The notes: generated by a model from the letters alone, not told the origin. A DNA stretch of 64,000 nt from Acidimicrobium ferrooxidans (GCA_020723485.1 DYIU01000001.1:661380-725379); one strand, 5' to 3'; shown: positions 42,474-51,013, counted from the stretch's first letter. Program-made: numbers and translations.

Positions 42474-44620
42474 ACCGGGGCGGCACCCCGGAGGACTCGA
42501 AGAGCTTCCGGGTCGCCGTCGCGGTCACCGTGCTCATAAGCGTCTTCGCCGCCGTGAGGTTCGGCGCGGTCGGCTGGCCCGCCGGCATCGCGGTGATGAC
42601 TGGCGTGGTCGCGGGCTCTTACCTCTCCTACAGGTGGCGGCGGAAGGACAACCTACTGTTGAAGCTCGTGCTGAGCGTGCTCCTGCTGGTGGTGTTCGCG
42701 CTGTTCTGGACGGAACTCGGCGGCTCAATCCACGATCTGCGCTACCCGCTGGTGAGGCTTTTCCTCTGGCTGCAGGTGCTCCACTCCTTTGACCTCCCCA
42801 CCAGGCGCGACCTCGACTTCTCGCTGGTGAGCGCGGCCATTCTCATAGCGTTCGCCGGGTCCCTCAGCACCTCGAGTGACTTCCTTCTCGTGCTGGTCCC
42901 GTTCTTCGGGTCGGGGCTCGTCGCGCTGTACCTCGGCCACCGCTCCGGCCTGAAGGCGGGCGCCGACGTTGTCGCCTCAGGCACGGGGCGTTCTCCAGTC
43001 TGGCGGCTCGTGCTCACCGGGTTCGTGCTTGTCCCGCTCGTGCTGGGGTTCTTCATGGTGCTGCCGCGCCTACCCGGCTTCAACTCTTACTACCTGCCGG
43101 TCTCCGATTCGGATTCGGCGAGGCGGGATTTCACCGCGATCATCCGCAACCCCGGGTACGAGGATTACCCCGACGAGTTCCCGGACAGGCCTCTGCCTTA
43201 CAACCCCAACGCGTACTTCGGGTTCAACAAGTTCATGGACCTGAGGGTAAGGGGCATACCGGCGGATGTCACGGTGATGAAGGTGCGAAGCGACATGCCG
43301 GCCTACTGGAGGTCCACGGCTTTCGACCGGTTCCTCGGCAACGGGTGGGAGAACACGGAGAGCCGCAGGGACATGGAGGAGATATACTCCGATTCGCTGC
43401 CGCTCACCCTTAGCTACCCGGATGAGATAGGCCGCTACCGCACGAGAGAGCTCGTCCAGACTTTCTTCATAGAGGGCGAGCTTCCCAACACCATGTTCGC
43501 GGCTTACATCGCCAGGGACGCGTTCTTCCCGACCAGGGTCCTCAAGACGGACTCCCTCATGACGGTGCTCACGCCGCTCCAGCTTGACCCGGGCCTCATC
43601 TACACGGTGGTGTCGGAGGTGAGCGACGTCGAGCCGGAGGTCCTGAGGGAAGGGCGCGCATGGGGCAGCGTCCCCCCGGAGCTGCTCGCCAGGTACACGC
43701 AACTCCCCGGGATGTCGCCCGCGGTCAAAGACCTGGCCCTGCAGGTGACCGCGGGCCGGACTAGCCAGTACGACCAGGTGGTCGCCATTTCCGACTACCT
43801 CAAGCAGACCTACCCCTACGACCTGGATACGCCGAAGCAGGGCGACGCACAGAACACCGTCGAGTTCTTCCTCTTCGAGGCGAAGAAAGGGTACTGTGAG
43901 CACTTCGCCACGGCGATGGCGGTGATGTGCAGGTCCATCGGGATCCCGGCGAGGGTAGCCGTCGGATTTGACACCGGCGAGTACAACTCGCTGACCGGCT
44001 ACTACGAGGTCAGCGGCAGGGACGCCCACGCGTGGGTCGAGGTCTACTTCCCGGTGTTCGGCTGGATCGAGTTCGACCCGACCCCGGGCTGGTCGGACCC
44101 GTCCGAACTGAAGGAGACGAACAGCACCTGGTCGGGGTTCGCGCTGCTCAGGAACATCGGTAAGGCGATAGCGGACGCGCTACCGGCCGGATGGGCACGG
44201 GCGGCCTGGTCGGGGGTCAAGACCGCCGCGGACGGGGTGGCGGGCTTCGTTACCCGGTTCTGGCCCTGGCTTGTCGGGATCACGCTGGCCGCGGCGGCGC
44301 TTGCGCTGTTGAGGCGCTACAGGCCCCGCCGGGGGAGGGCCCCGGGGCCCGCCGGAGGCGATGGAGGCCCGCGCGAGACCGCCTTCGAGATGTTCGCCAG
44401 GATGGCGGCGGCGCTGGAGCGCAGGGGAGTGGCCAGGCGTCCCGCTCAAACGCCGGTCGAGTACGGTCACGAGGCGGACCGGCGGCTGGGCCTAGCGGGG
44501 ATCGCCGGCATGGCGGCCGCGCTGTTCGATCGGGCGAGGTTCGCGAAAGAACCCACAGCAGAAGACCTGGCCGCCCTCGGCCGGGCCGTCGACGCGGTCA
44601 TAAATGGGGGTCACGTCTGA
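42437..44620 (+). CDS. Membrane transglutaminase-like protein (TgpA type)
   Basis: A 727-residue protein with about six N-terminal membrane helices (DUF3488-like, residues 20-215), an external transglutaminase domain (about 430-560), one further membrane helix (VGITLAAAALALL) and a C-terminal DUF4129-like tail. The catalytic triad is visible: Cys in KKGYCEHFATAMAV, His in RDAHAWVEVY, Asp in WIEFDPTPG. TgpA-type proteins are essential in some bacteria. The final codons and TGA stop lie inside an inverted repeat (44607-44680). Confidence 0.93.
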   Translation: MFERAVESYRAMNRGGTPEDSKSFRVAVAVTVLISVFAAVRFGAVGWPAGIAVMTGVVAGSYLSYRWRRKDNLLLKLVLSVLLLVVFALFWTELGGSIHDLRYPLVRLFLWLQVLHSFDLPTRRDLDFSLVSAAILIAFAGSLSTSSDFLLVLVPFFGSGLVALYLGHRSGLKAGADVVASGTGRSPVWRLVLTGFVLVPLVLGFFMVLPRLPGFNSYYLPVSDSDSARRDFTAIIRNPGYEDYPDEFPDRPLPYNPNAYFGFNKFMDLRVRGIPADVTVMKVRSDMPAYWRSTAFDRFLGNGWENTESRRDMEEIYSDSLPLTLSYPDEIGRYRTRELVQTFFIEGELPNTMFAAYIARDAFFPTRVLKTDSLMTVLTPLQLDPGLIYTVVSEVSDVEPEVLREGRAWGSVPPELLARYTQLPGMSPAVKDLALQVTAGRTSQYDQVVAISDYLKQTYPYDLDTPKQGDAQNTVEFFLFEAKKGYCEHFATAMAVMCRSIGIPARVAVGFDTGEYNSLTGYYEVSGRDAHAWVEVYFPVFGWIEFDPTPGWSDPSELKETNSTWSGFALLRNIGKAIADALPAGWARAAWSGVKTAADGVAGFVTRFWPWLVGITLAAAALALLRRYRPRRGRAPGPAGGDGGPRETAFEMFARMAAALERRGVARRPAQTPVEYGHEADRRLGLAGIAGMAAALFDRARFAKEPTAEDLAALGRAVDAVINGGHV

Positions 44621-44680
44621 TCTTATGACCCTGGATTTTCCACGGCCACCAGCCCCGGTCATAAAATCAGACGTTACCCC
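44607..44680. repeat. Inverted repeat between convergent genes (REP family 2)
   Basis: Two 24-bp arms starting GGGGTCACGTCTGAT, identical at 22 positions, are separated by 26 bp. The left arm contains the last two codons and the TGA of the transglutaminase gene; the right arm ends seven bases before the thiolase stop. It could act as a bidirectional terminator. Confidence 0.85.
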
Positions 44681-44686
44681 AGTCTA

Positions 44687-45862
44687 TTACAGGCGTTCCA
44701 GGATGATGGCGGTGCCCTGGCCGCCGCCGATGCACATGGTGGCGAGCCCGTAGGTCTTGTCCCGGTCGCGGAGCTCGTCGATGAGGCTGTAGGTTATGCG
44801 GTTGCCGGTCGCCCCGACCGGGTGCCCGTAAGCCACCGCGCCGCCCCAGATGTTCACGGTCTCCGGGTCCAGGCCGAGCTCGCGCTCGCAGTACAGGTAC
44901 TGCGCCGAGAAGGCCTCGTTTATCTCCCACAGGTCTATGTCGGAGACCTTCATGCCGGCCCTTTCGAGGGCCTTGCGGGAGGAGGGGACCGGGCCGTATC
45001 CCATGTACTCAGGCGGGCATGCCGCAACCGCGAAATCGACGATTCTTGCGAGAGGCTTTATCCCCTCGGCCTTTGCCCGGGATTCCGACATTATTATGAC
45101 GGCGCTGGCTCCATCGTTTATGCCGGACGCGTTCGCCGCGGTCACGGTGCCGCCCTCCTTGAAAGCAGGCTTGAGAGAAGCGAGCTTCTCGAGCGGGGTG
45201 TCCTTCGGGTGCTCATCCGTGTCAAAGACGCGAACGGACTTGCGCTCTCTGACCTCCACCGGGAGTATCTGCGGCCCGAGCTTGCCGTCCGCTATCGCCT
45301 GGAGCGCCCGGCGGTTGGACTCGAACGCGTGCTTGTCCTGGTCTTCACGGGTGATGCCGTGCTTCTCCACTATGTTCTCGGCGGTCAGGCCCATGATGAG
45401 CTGGGTGTGCGGGTCGATAAGGACCTCCCATAGGCTGTCGATGAACCGGACGTCCTTCATCCGCGCGCCGTAACGCATGTCACGGGAGATGTAAGGGGTG
45501 CTGCTCATCACCTCGACGCCGCCCGCCAGGATGATGCTGTCCTCGCCGAGCATTATCTGCCTGGAGCCGGCGAATATGGACTGCATGCCGGAGCCGCATC
45601 CGCGGATGACCGTGTGGGCCGGAACGGTATTCGGTATCCCGGCCGCCAGCGCGGCTCCCCTGGGGACCAGGTTGTTCTCGTCGGTGCGTGGGATGACCTG
45701 CCCGAATATCACCTCGTCCAGCATGTCACCCGTCAGCCCTGCGCGGTCCAGCACCTCGATTATCATCAGCTTCGCCAGTTCTGTGGGTGTCATGTCCTTG
45801 AGAGAGCCGCCGAACGACCCGAACGCGGTCCTCACACCTGCTACGATTACGACATTCTCCAC
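44687..45862 (-). CDS. Acetyl-CoA acetyltransferase (thiolase)
   Basis: A 391-residue thiolase that condenses or cleaves acetoacetyl-CoA. The first catalytic Cys lies in VIRGCGSGMQSI, followed by NEAFSAQYL, GHPVGATG with the catalytic His, and MCIGGGQG with the second Cys. The family length is normal. ATG 45862 follows AAGGAGG. No hydroxyacyl-CoA dehydrogenase or other beta-oxidation gene is adjacent, so direction (ketone-body/butanoate degradation or synthesis) is open. Confidence 0.95.
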   Translation of the reverse strand: MENVVIVAGVRTAFGSFGGSLKDMTPTELAKLMIIEVLDRAGLTGDMLDEVIFGQVIPRTDENNLVPRGAALAAGIPNTVPAHTVIRGCGSGMQSIFAGSRQIMLGEDSIILAGGVEVMSSTPYISRDMRYGARMKDVRFIDSLWEVLIDPHTQLIMGLTAENIVEKHGITREDQDKHAFESNRRALQAIADGKLGPQILPVEVRERKSVRVFDTDEHPKDTPLEKLASLKPAFKEGGTVTAANASGINDGASAVIIMSESRAKAEGIKPLARIVDFAVAACPPEYMGYGPVPSSRKALERAGMKVSDIDLWEINEAFSAQYLYCERELGLDPETVNIWGGAVAYGHPVGATGNRITYSLIDELRDRDKTYGLATMCIGGGQGTAIILERL

Positions 45863-45976
45863 CGGAGCCTCCTTGTAGCGCTTCCGAAATAAGAAATGAC
45901 CGGGCCGTCATGGCAACAGCCTGTTCGGCCAGTATTCTATATCCAGCCCGGGGGCAGGGCAAACATGGAATCCCAT

Positions 45977-46006
45977 AAAAAAACGGCGCCCGTTGAAGGG
46001 CGCCGT
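45977..46006 (-). terminator. Rho-independent terminator after veg
   Basis: Minus strand: ACGGCGCCC-TTCAAC-GGGCGCCGT followed by TTTTTT. It lies 18 bases after the veg stop. Confidence 0.9.
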
Positions 46007-46023
46007 TCCAGCGAATGTCTCGT

Positions 46024-46314
46024 CTAGCTGCTGAGCCAGTCGAAAAGACCCTCGTCCGTCTCCGGGTGCGAGAGCTCGACCGTGCGAGTGATGATGTCGG
46101 CGTAGCTGTAGGAAACCCTCTGGCTGGGCGAGGCCTTGGTCTCGACCCTGACCACGAAAACGTGGGGGTAGGTCTCCTCGAGGACGGCCATGTTCTCGAT
46201 GACGATCTTGCGTCCCTTGTTGGCGCGGACCTTGAGCTTGGTGCCGAGGCATTCGTTGAGGTCGTCGCGGATTCTCTTCATCACGTTCATCTGCAGGGGC
46301 TCGGAGTTTCTCAA
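46024..46314 (-). CDS. veg: Veg family protein
   Basis: A 96-residue Veg/DUF1021 protein. The core GTKLKVRANKGRKIVIE, EETYPHVFVVRV and RVSYSYADIITRTVEL closely follows Bacillus subtilis Veg, a small highly transcribed protein that stimulates biofilm gene expression. It starts at TTG 46314 with GGAAGGTG upstream; the N-terminus is a little longer than in Bacillus. It is monocistronic, with a fully consensus promoter and a strong terminator, so high expression is likely here too. Confidence 0.93.
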   Translation of the reverse strand: MRNSEPLQMNVMKRIRDDLNECLGTKLKVRANKGRKIVIENMAVLEETYPHVFVVRVETKASPSQRVSYSYADIITRTVELSHPETDEGLFDWLSS

Positions 46315-46357
46315 TTTTCACCTTCCAGCTTCGGTTCGGGCAAAAAGTGGCGCGATT

Positions 46358-46386
46358 ATTATATTTGAATTGGCAAAAAATGTCAA
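46358..46386 (-). promoter_or_regulatory. Perfect-consensus promoter of veg
   Basis: Minus strand: TTGACA, exactly 17 bp, TATAAT. It matches 12 of 12 consensus bases, in an AT-rich island. Confidence 0.92.
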
Positions 46387-46474
46387 CATCTGTGGCCGGC
46401 GGGTACTGATCCGTGCCTGGCTGTTCCTTGGGTTGCGGCCCCAGAAGTGGTAGCGACCCGCGTCCCCCGCGTCC

Positions 46475-47395
46475 CTATACTTCAGTCCCGCACTTCGTGC
46501 AGAACTTCCGGCCGGGCTTTACGCGGGCCCCGCACTTGCGGCAGAACTTCTTTGCCTTCGGCGGCTGCTCCGCGGCCGGCGCGGGCTCTGGCGCAGGGGC
46601 GGCAGCGGCCGCCGGACCCGTCGTCTCAGGGGGCGCCTGGACCGCGGCGGATGCAAGAGTGGCCGGGACAGGCTCGGGCGCGGGAGCCGCCACGCCGGCT
46701 GTCGGGGCTTCGGGCTTCCGCCTTATGACGAGCACAAGCCCGGTCCCGAACGCCAGGGTCATGACGGCGAAGACTATTGAGAGCAGGGTCTTGTTCTCGC
46801 TGAAGAACCCCATCTGGGCGGAGGCGGGGGGCATGTCGTAGAGCACTGCCGATTCCTCGGCGTCGTAGCGAGCGTTGGACGCGGAGCCGGGAAGCTCTAT
46901 CACCGTCCTGGTCAGGATCACCTGGTCGGTGAAGAGCGTGAACTCGCTGTTGATGGTGGACTTTTCCTCGAAGGTGAAGACCTTGCCGTCCTCGTCCTTG
47001 GGCTTCTCGGGGAGGCCGTAGACTGCGAACCTGCCCTTCTCGTTGTAGACAAAGCCCGGCTTGTCGTACGTAAGGACCACGGAGCGCTTGGCGTCGTCGA
47101 GGTCCGTCTTGAAGTCGACGAGCTCGCCGGTGTTGTCCACGGTTGTGAACCGCCTGGTCAGGAACCCGCGGTTGTCCTTCTCCACCTTCTTTATCTCCGC
47201 GTAATCGTCCTTCTGGTAGGTGATGGTGTCGACGATATGGCCGTCGCCGACCTCGTTGATTATCACCCTGTATTCCTCGTTGATCGTCGGGGCTTCTTCC
47301 TCCTGGGCCAGGCAGAGCCCGGCTGCGAGGACGACAGCCGTAATGACCAGGGCCGCCGCAATGAATATCCTGAAGGCGTTCTTGCGCTTTACCAT
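46475..47395 (-). CDS. Membrane protein with C-terminal zinc ribbon
   Basis: A 306-residue protein. It has an N-terminal signal/anchor (FRIFIAAALVITAVVLAAGL), an external beta-rich domain of about 190 residues with IINEVGDGHIVDTITYQKDD, one membrane helix (LSIVFAVMTLAFGTGLVLVI), an Ala/Pro linker and a terminal cytoplasmic zinc ribbon (FCRKCGARVKPGRKFCTKCG). The start is ATG 47395, overlapping the stop of the upstream gene by seven bases. It is coupled to the transglutaminase-like gene, so the two probably act together at the envelope. Function unknown. Confidence 0.85.
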   Translation of the reverse strand: MVKRKNAFRIFIAAALVITAVVLAAGLCLAQEEEAPTINEEYRVIINEVGDGHIVDTITYQKDDYAEIKKVEKDNRGFLTRRFTTVDNTGELVDFKTDLDDAKRSVVLTYDKPGFVYNEKGRFAVYGLPEKPKDEDGKVFTFEEKSTINSEFTLFTDQVILTRTVIELPGSASNARYDAEESAVLYDMPPASAQMGFFSENKTLLSIVFAVMTLAFGTGLVLVIRRKPEAPTAGVAAPAPEPVPATLASAAVQAPPETTGPAAAAAPAPEPAPAAEQPPKAKKFCRKCGARVKPGRKFCTKCGTEV

Positions 47396-48495
47396 GCCGG
47401 CATCACCCCCGCCTGCCACCAGTAGCCAGGGTCGATCATGATTATCTCACCGCTCTCCTGGGCGCCGTTTATCTCTTCGCTGGCGATGTCGATGCACTCG
47501 CTCGAGCTCACTTCGCCTGACACTATGTCGCCGTGCTTTGCGATGGCGTAGTCCTTGTCGATGAACGTGGACTCGATGGCGTAGAGGTCGCCGCTCTCGG
47601 GCAGTTCCACCAGCGGGATGGCGTGCCCGGGGATGAGGGCGACGTACGACTTCACCCCTATGGCCTCCATGAGCGCGCTCATGGCGACGGCGAGGTCGAG
47701 GCACGTGCCCGATTTGCGCTCGATAGTCTCACGCGGGTACTGCACGTACTGGGCGGCAGACCCGGCCCAGAACCCCTCGGGCTCCATGATGTACTCGACA
47801 CCCTCGGCTCGCAGCATGTCGAAGCATCTCTTGAACGCCTCGAGGGCGTCGTCATCGCTTGCGCGGGTCTCGAGGCCGCCCCCGACCGTGTTGGCGAACG
47901 CCTTTGTGCTCTCTTCGTTCGGCGTGATAAATGCCGCAATGAACCTGTAGTTATCGAACTCGTCTGAGAAAGTGACCCTGTCTTCCTCGGGAAGGCTCGT
48001 GAACACGAAGTCGTTCCTGCCCAGCAGGAATATCTTCTGGTAGTCCTTGGCGGGCTTCGCGAGGCCCCGGTAGTCGTACTGCATGACGAGTTCGACTGGG
48101 GTCTTCGTGGTGATGGCCTTCACCTGCTCTTCGTCCAGGGTGGGCCAGCAGTAGTCGCGGATCGTCTGACCGGGGCGGATCTCCGGGTACTCCTCTCCGG
48201 AAGTCCAGTCCGTGAGGTCTCCCACCTTGTAGGAGATCTTGAAGTCGTAGACCGGCATCTTGCCGGTGTTCTTTATGAGTGTCTTCGCCACCCACATGTC
48301 CTGGCTGTCGTCGCCGTAGGTCTTGTAGGCCGCGGTCAGTATCTCCTCGCGTGTGATCAGCTTGACGTCCAGCTTGACCTTGCCGGGGTTGTAACCCGTC
48401 CCCTGCGCACTCACCGCGACCAGGAACAGGATGCCGGACGACGCGGTCATCACCGCCAGGAGGACCACAAGGACGGTCTTCACCTGCTTGCTCAT
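47389..48495 (-). CDS. Exported transglutaminase-like protein
   Basis: A 368-residue protein with an N-terminal hydrophobic signal or anchor (VLVVLLAVMTASSGILFLVA), a 170-residue FxLYD-like beta domain (VAKTLIKNTGKMPVYDFKISY) and a transglutaminase/protease-like domain. The cysteine and histidine are recognisable in ERKSGTCLDLAVAMSALM and ALIPGHAIPLVE. The substrate is unknown. It is the first gene of a two-gene unit with the zinc-ribbon membrane protein. A REP-like inverted pair lies upstream, over the promoter region. Confidence 0.86.
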   Translation of the reverse strand: MSKQVKTVLVVLLAVMTASSGILFLVAVSAQGTGYNPGKVKLDVKLITREEILTAAYKTYGDDSQDMWVAKTLIKNTGKMPVYDFKISYKVGDLTDWTSGEEYPEIRPGQTIRDYCWPTLDEEQVKAITTKTPVELVMQYDYRGLAKPAKDYQKIFLLGRNDFVFTSLPEEDRVTFSDEFDNYRFIAAFITPNEESTKAFANTVGGGLETRASDDDALEAFKRCFDMLRAEGVEYIMEPEGFWAGSAAQYVQYPRETIERKSGTCLDLAVAMSALMEAIGVKSYVALIPGHAIPLVELPESGDLYAIESTFIDKDYAIAKHGDIVSGEVSSSECIDIASEEINGAQESGEIIMIDPGYWWQAGVMPAW

Positions 48496-48582
48496 TAGCA
48501 GTCCTTTCGTGAAGGCGGTCAGGCTTGGCTAAAAGTATAACGACAAAGTGCCGTTAGAGGGCTCCAACCAAATGTTAACACA

Positions 48583-48692
48583 CGCAACATCGGGGTCAGG
48601 TCATTTTGTTGCATTTCAGTACCGCGGGAGCTCCAGTGCCCTGGCCTCTTCAGGATGGACCTGCAACAAAATGACCTGACCCCGATGTTGCG
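48583..48692. repeat. Inverted pair of REP-like elements, copies 2 and 3
   Basis: Two identical 31-bp copies (48583-48613 and 48662-48692) with core GGGGTCAGGTCA face each other across 48 bp, as in a BIME. The second lies inside the 3' end of the SDR gene and encodes part of its C-terminus. Confidence 0.92.
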
Positions 48693-49651
48693 AAGCGGCA
48701 GGCCTCCTCGATCGCTGGAGCCAGGGGGCCGGGGGAGTAACCGAGTGACCGCTCGGCCTTCTCCGAGCTGTAGTACAGGGTCATGGAGGACACTCGAGCG
48801 AGCTCGCTCGAAAGACAGGGCCTGCGGCCGGTGAGCTTCCCCTTGAGTGAAGCACGCCTGCCGAGCGACAGCATCTTCTTCGTGTCGGCCTGATACTCCG
48901 GGGCCTGCACCCCGAGGGCCGAGGCGACCTTCCCCATGAGCTCGCGGTACGACATGTCGGCGCCCCCGATGATGTAGCAGCTTCCCACGCTCCCCCTTCC
49001 CAGGGCCGTGAGGGCCGCGCCGGCGACGTCCGCGGCGGAGACGACGTTCACGCCGCCGGGGGGATACGGGCGCCTTCCGGACGAGACGTATTCGACGAGG
49101 GCCGTCACCGGTCCCCGGCCGGTCACGTCGGGACCTATCACAAGGGTAGGATTGATCACCACGCATCGGAGGCGGCCGTCGCTCGAATACCGCACCACCG
49201 ACTCCTGCGCGTTCCTTGCCGCCACGACGCAGGACAGGCCACCCAGTTCCCCGTGAGAGGGGACGTCCTCGGTGCCGGGCTCCTCGAGGGTCCCGGGAGC
49301 GAACGAGAACGCCGAGCCGACGTGGACGAGACCTTCGACGCCGACCCGTGCCATCGCCACGAGGAGGTTTCGAGTCCCCTCGACTGTTAGTGACGGCGCA
49401 GCGGCACTTCGGGGAGACCAGTACGAGTCGTCGGAATCACAGTGGAAGACGGCCTGGACCCCCTGTAGCGAGTCCTGAAGCGACTCCGGGTCGAGCACGG
49501 ACCCGTCGAAGCGCTCGAATTCGAGGCCGTCCAGCAGGACCGCGTCGTCATCCGGGTCGAGGAGTGCGCGTGCGATAAAGCCCTTCTCGACGAGGTGTCT
49601 CAAGAGGTGGCTGCCGGGCGTCCCGGAAGCCCCGGTGACGAGGACCTTCAA
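48650..49651 (-). CDS. Degenerate NAD-dependent epimerase/SDR protein
   Basis: A 333-residue extended SDR with a recognisable cofactor site (VLVTGASGTPGSHLLRHL) and late motifs (VVINPTLVIGPDVTG, GADMSYRELMGKVA). The catalytic YxxxK is missing: the aligned segment SCVVAARNAQES has Val for Tyr and Arg for Lys. The last residues, FATSGSGHFVAGPS, are encoded by a REP-like element. It is probably non-catalytic or altered in function, or decaying. It is bracketed by REP copies on both sides. Confidence 0.85.
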   Translation of the reverse strand: MKVLVTGASGTPGSHLLRHLVEKGFIARALLDPDDDAVLLDGLEFERFDGSVLDPESLQDSLQGVQAVFHCDSDDSYWSPRSAAAPSLTVEGTRNLLVAMARVGVEGLVHVGSAFSFAPGTLEEPGTEDVPSHGELGGLSCVVAARNAQESVVRYSSDGRLRCVVINPTLVIGPDVTGRGPVTALVEYVSSGRRPYPPGGVNVVSAADVAGAALTALGRGSVGSCYIIGGADMSYRELMGKVASALGVQAPEYQADTKKMLSLGRRASLKGKLTGRRPCLSSELARVSSMTLYYSSEKAERSLGYSPGPLAPAIEEACRFATSGSGHFVAGPS

Positions 49652-49680
49652 GCCGTTCTACCGACCTTCGACTCGAAAAT

Positions 49681-49710
49681 GCAACAAAGTGACCTGACCC
49701 CGGTTTTGCG
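49681..49710. repeat. REP-like element, copy 4
   Basis: Core TGACCTGACCCC in inverse orientation with GCAACA and TTTTGCG ends. It lies between the SDR start and the stop of the zinc-ribbon gene, three bases from that stop. Confidence 0.88.
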
Positions 49711-49712
49711 TT

Positions 49713-50396
49713 TCAGAGCCTGGCGCCGCATTCGCCGCAGAAGGCGGCTCCTTCCTCCTCGGCTGCCGCCCCGCACGACGGACACCTGGCCCCGGCCTCG
49801 CTCTCGCCCGGGTTTTCGGCCCCTGTGGGCGGAGGCGGAGGTGGAGGCGGCGCGGCCTGGACTGACGGCGGAGGGGCTGGAGCGGCCGGCGCCGGGGGCG
49901 GCGCAGGAGGAGCGGCGGGGGCGGTCGGCATCGCGATGGACGTGCCGCACGAGCCGCAGAACCGCGCTCCCGTAGCGACGGGCTTACCGCAGGAGGGACA
50001 GGTGGAGGCAGGCGCGGCCGCCGGTGGAGCCTGCTGGGGAAGCGCGGCCCCGCAGTTGCCGCAAAACCGTACCCCGGGCTCCGCGACGGCTCCGCACGCG
50101 GGGCAGGTCACTCCGGCCGGCCCCGGGACCGGCGGTGGAGGCGCGGCCTTCATCTGCTGGACCTGCGCCTGGAGGGCGGCGATGTTCGCGTTCGCCTCCT
50201 CGACCTGGGCGTCGATCGCCTTTATCCGGCCGCATGCCTCCTCGATAGCGGGGTCGCTCACGTTTCCCGCCAGGTACTCCTGGTAGGCGAGCCTTCCGAG
50301 CTCGGGGAACATCCTGTCCTTGTCCTTCTCGAGCTTCCTTACCTGCACTTTTATCCTGTTGATCTCCTTCTGGGGCTTGAAGCCGGGGTCTGCCAT
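49713..50396 (-). CDS. Coiled-coil protein with three zinc ribbons
   Basis: A 227-residue cytoplasmic protein. An N-terminal coiled coil (about 1-80, EINRIKVQVRKLEKDKDRM) is followed by three separate double-CxxC zinc ribbons (CPACG/CGNCG, CPSCG/CGSCG, CPSCG/CGECG) spaced by Ala/Pro-rich linkers. The start is ATG 50396 after GGAAGGAGA; the track is 17 codons long. No catalytic domain is seen. It is probably a scaffold or nucleic-acid/protein-binding adaptor. Confidence 0.86.
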   Translation of the reverse strand: MADPGFKPQKEINRIKVQVRKLEKDKDRMFPELGRLAYQEYLAGNVSDPAIEEACGRIKAIDAQVEEANANIAALQAQVQQMKAAPPPPVPGPAGVTCPACGAVAEPGVRFCGNCGAALPQQAPPAAAPASTCPSCGKPVATGARFCGSCGTSIAMPTAPAAPPAPPPAPAAPAPPPSVQAAPPPPPPPPTGAENPGESEAGARCPSCGAAAEEEGAAFCGECGARL

Positions 50397-50497
50397 CGCA
50401 GTCTCCTTCCCACGGATGAGTCGTCCGACGATGACTAATTCTACCATCTGGGCAGCGGTGTCCCACCCGAAAACACGGCAGCAGTCCCTGTAAAAAA

Positions 50498-50613
50498 CAT
50501 TGTGGGGTCAGGCAACTTAATTGCACAATGGGGTCAGGTCGCCCGTTGCGCTTGCGACCCGCTGCCGGGGCTGACCGCTGGAAACGCAACCGGCGACCTG
50601 ACCCCATTGTGCA
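50498..50613. repeat. Cluster of three REP-like elements, copies 5-7
   Basis: Copy 5 (50498-50530, arms CATTGTG/CACAATG) overlaps copy 6 (50523-50550). Copy 7 (50585-50613) is the inverted match of copy 6 with one mismatch across 34 bp. The cluster ends directly before the ribosome-binding site of the gene at 50622. The 225-bp gap 50397-50621 holds nothing else. Confidence 0.88.
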
Positions 50614-50621
50614 GTGGAGGT

Positions 50622-50984
50622 ATGAGCTTGACGTCCGAGTGGCCCAGCGAGGAGGCAAGGGAACGCTACGTGAGGTTCCTGACGCTGGAGCTCGAGCTGA
50701 TGAGGAACGCTTCCGCCGGGACGGTCGACACCTCGGTGCTCGAGGAGTTCAACTCGCTCCTCGAAGAGCATTTTCCGCGCACAAGGCGTTATATTGAGGG
50801 CAGGCTCTCGAGCGGCGTCCCTGGAGGCCTGACCGACGAGATAAGGGCCGTGGCGTGGGCTGAAGCGAGGGCCCGGCCCGACGAGACCGGCCAGGCGAAG
50901 GTGGAGGGTGCCTGGACCGAGGACGAGATCGCGCGAGACATGAACGAGTGCTTCCGGCTCGCCAGGGAGCGCGCCGGGCTGTAG
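50622..50984 (+). CDS. Small helical protein, function unknown
   Basis: A 120-residue acidic, all-helical cytoplasmic protein that I do not recognise (SEEARERYVRFLTLELELMR, EDEIARDMNECFRLARERAG). Coding is supported by GC-rich third positions. ATG 50622 has GGAGG almost adjacent; TTG 50628 has better spacing. The track start at 50502 would read through a REP cluster and is rejected. It lies upstream of a LytTR regulator with its own promoter. Confidence 0.62.
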   Translation: MSLTSEWPSEEARERYVRFLTLELELMRNASAGTVDTSVLEEFNSLLEEHFPRTRRYIEGRLSSGVPGGLTDEIRAVAWAEARARPDETGQAKVEGAWTEDEIARDMNECFRLARERAGL

Positions 50985-51013
50985 CGGCTGACGGCACAGG
51001 CCGCGCCGCTGAC

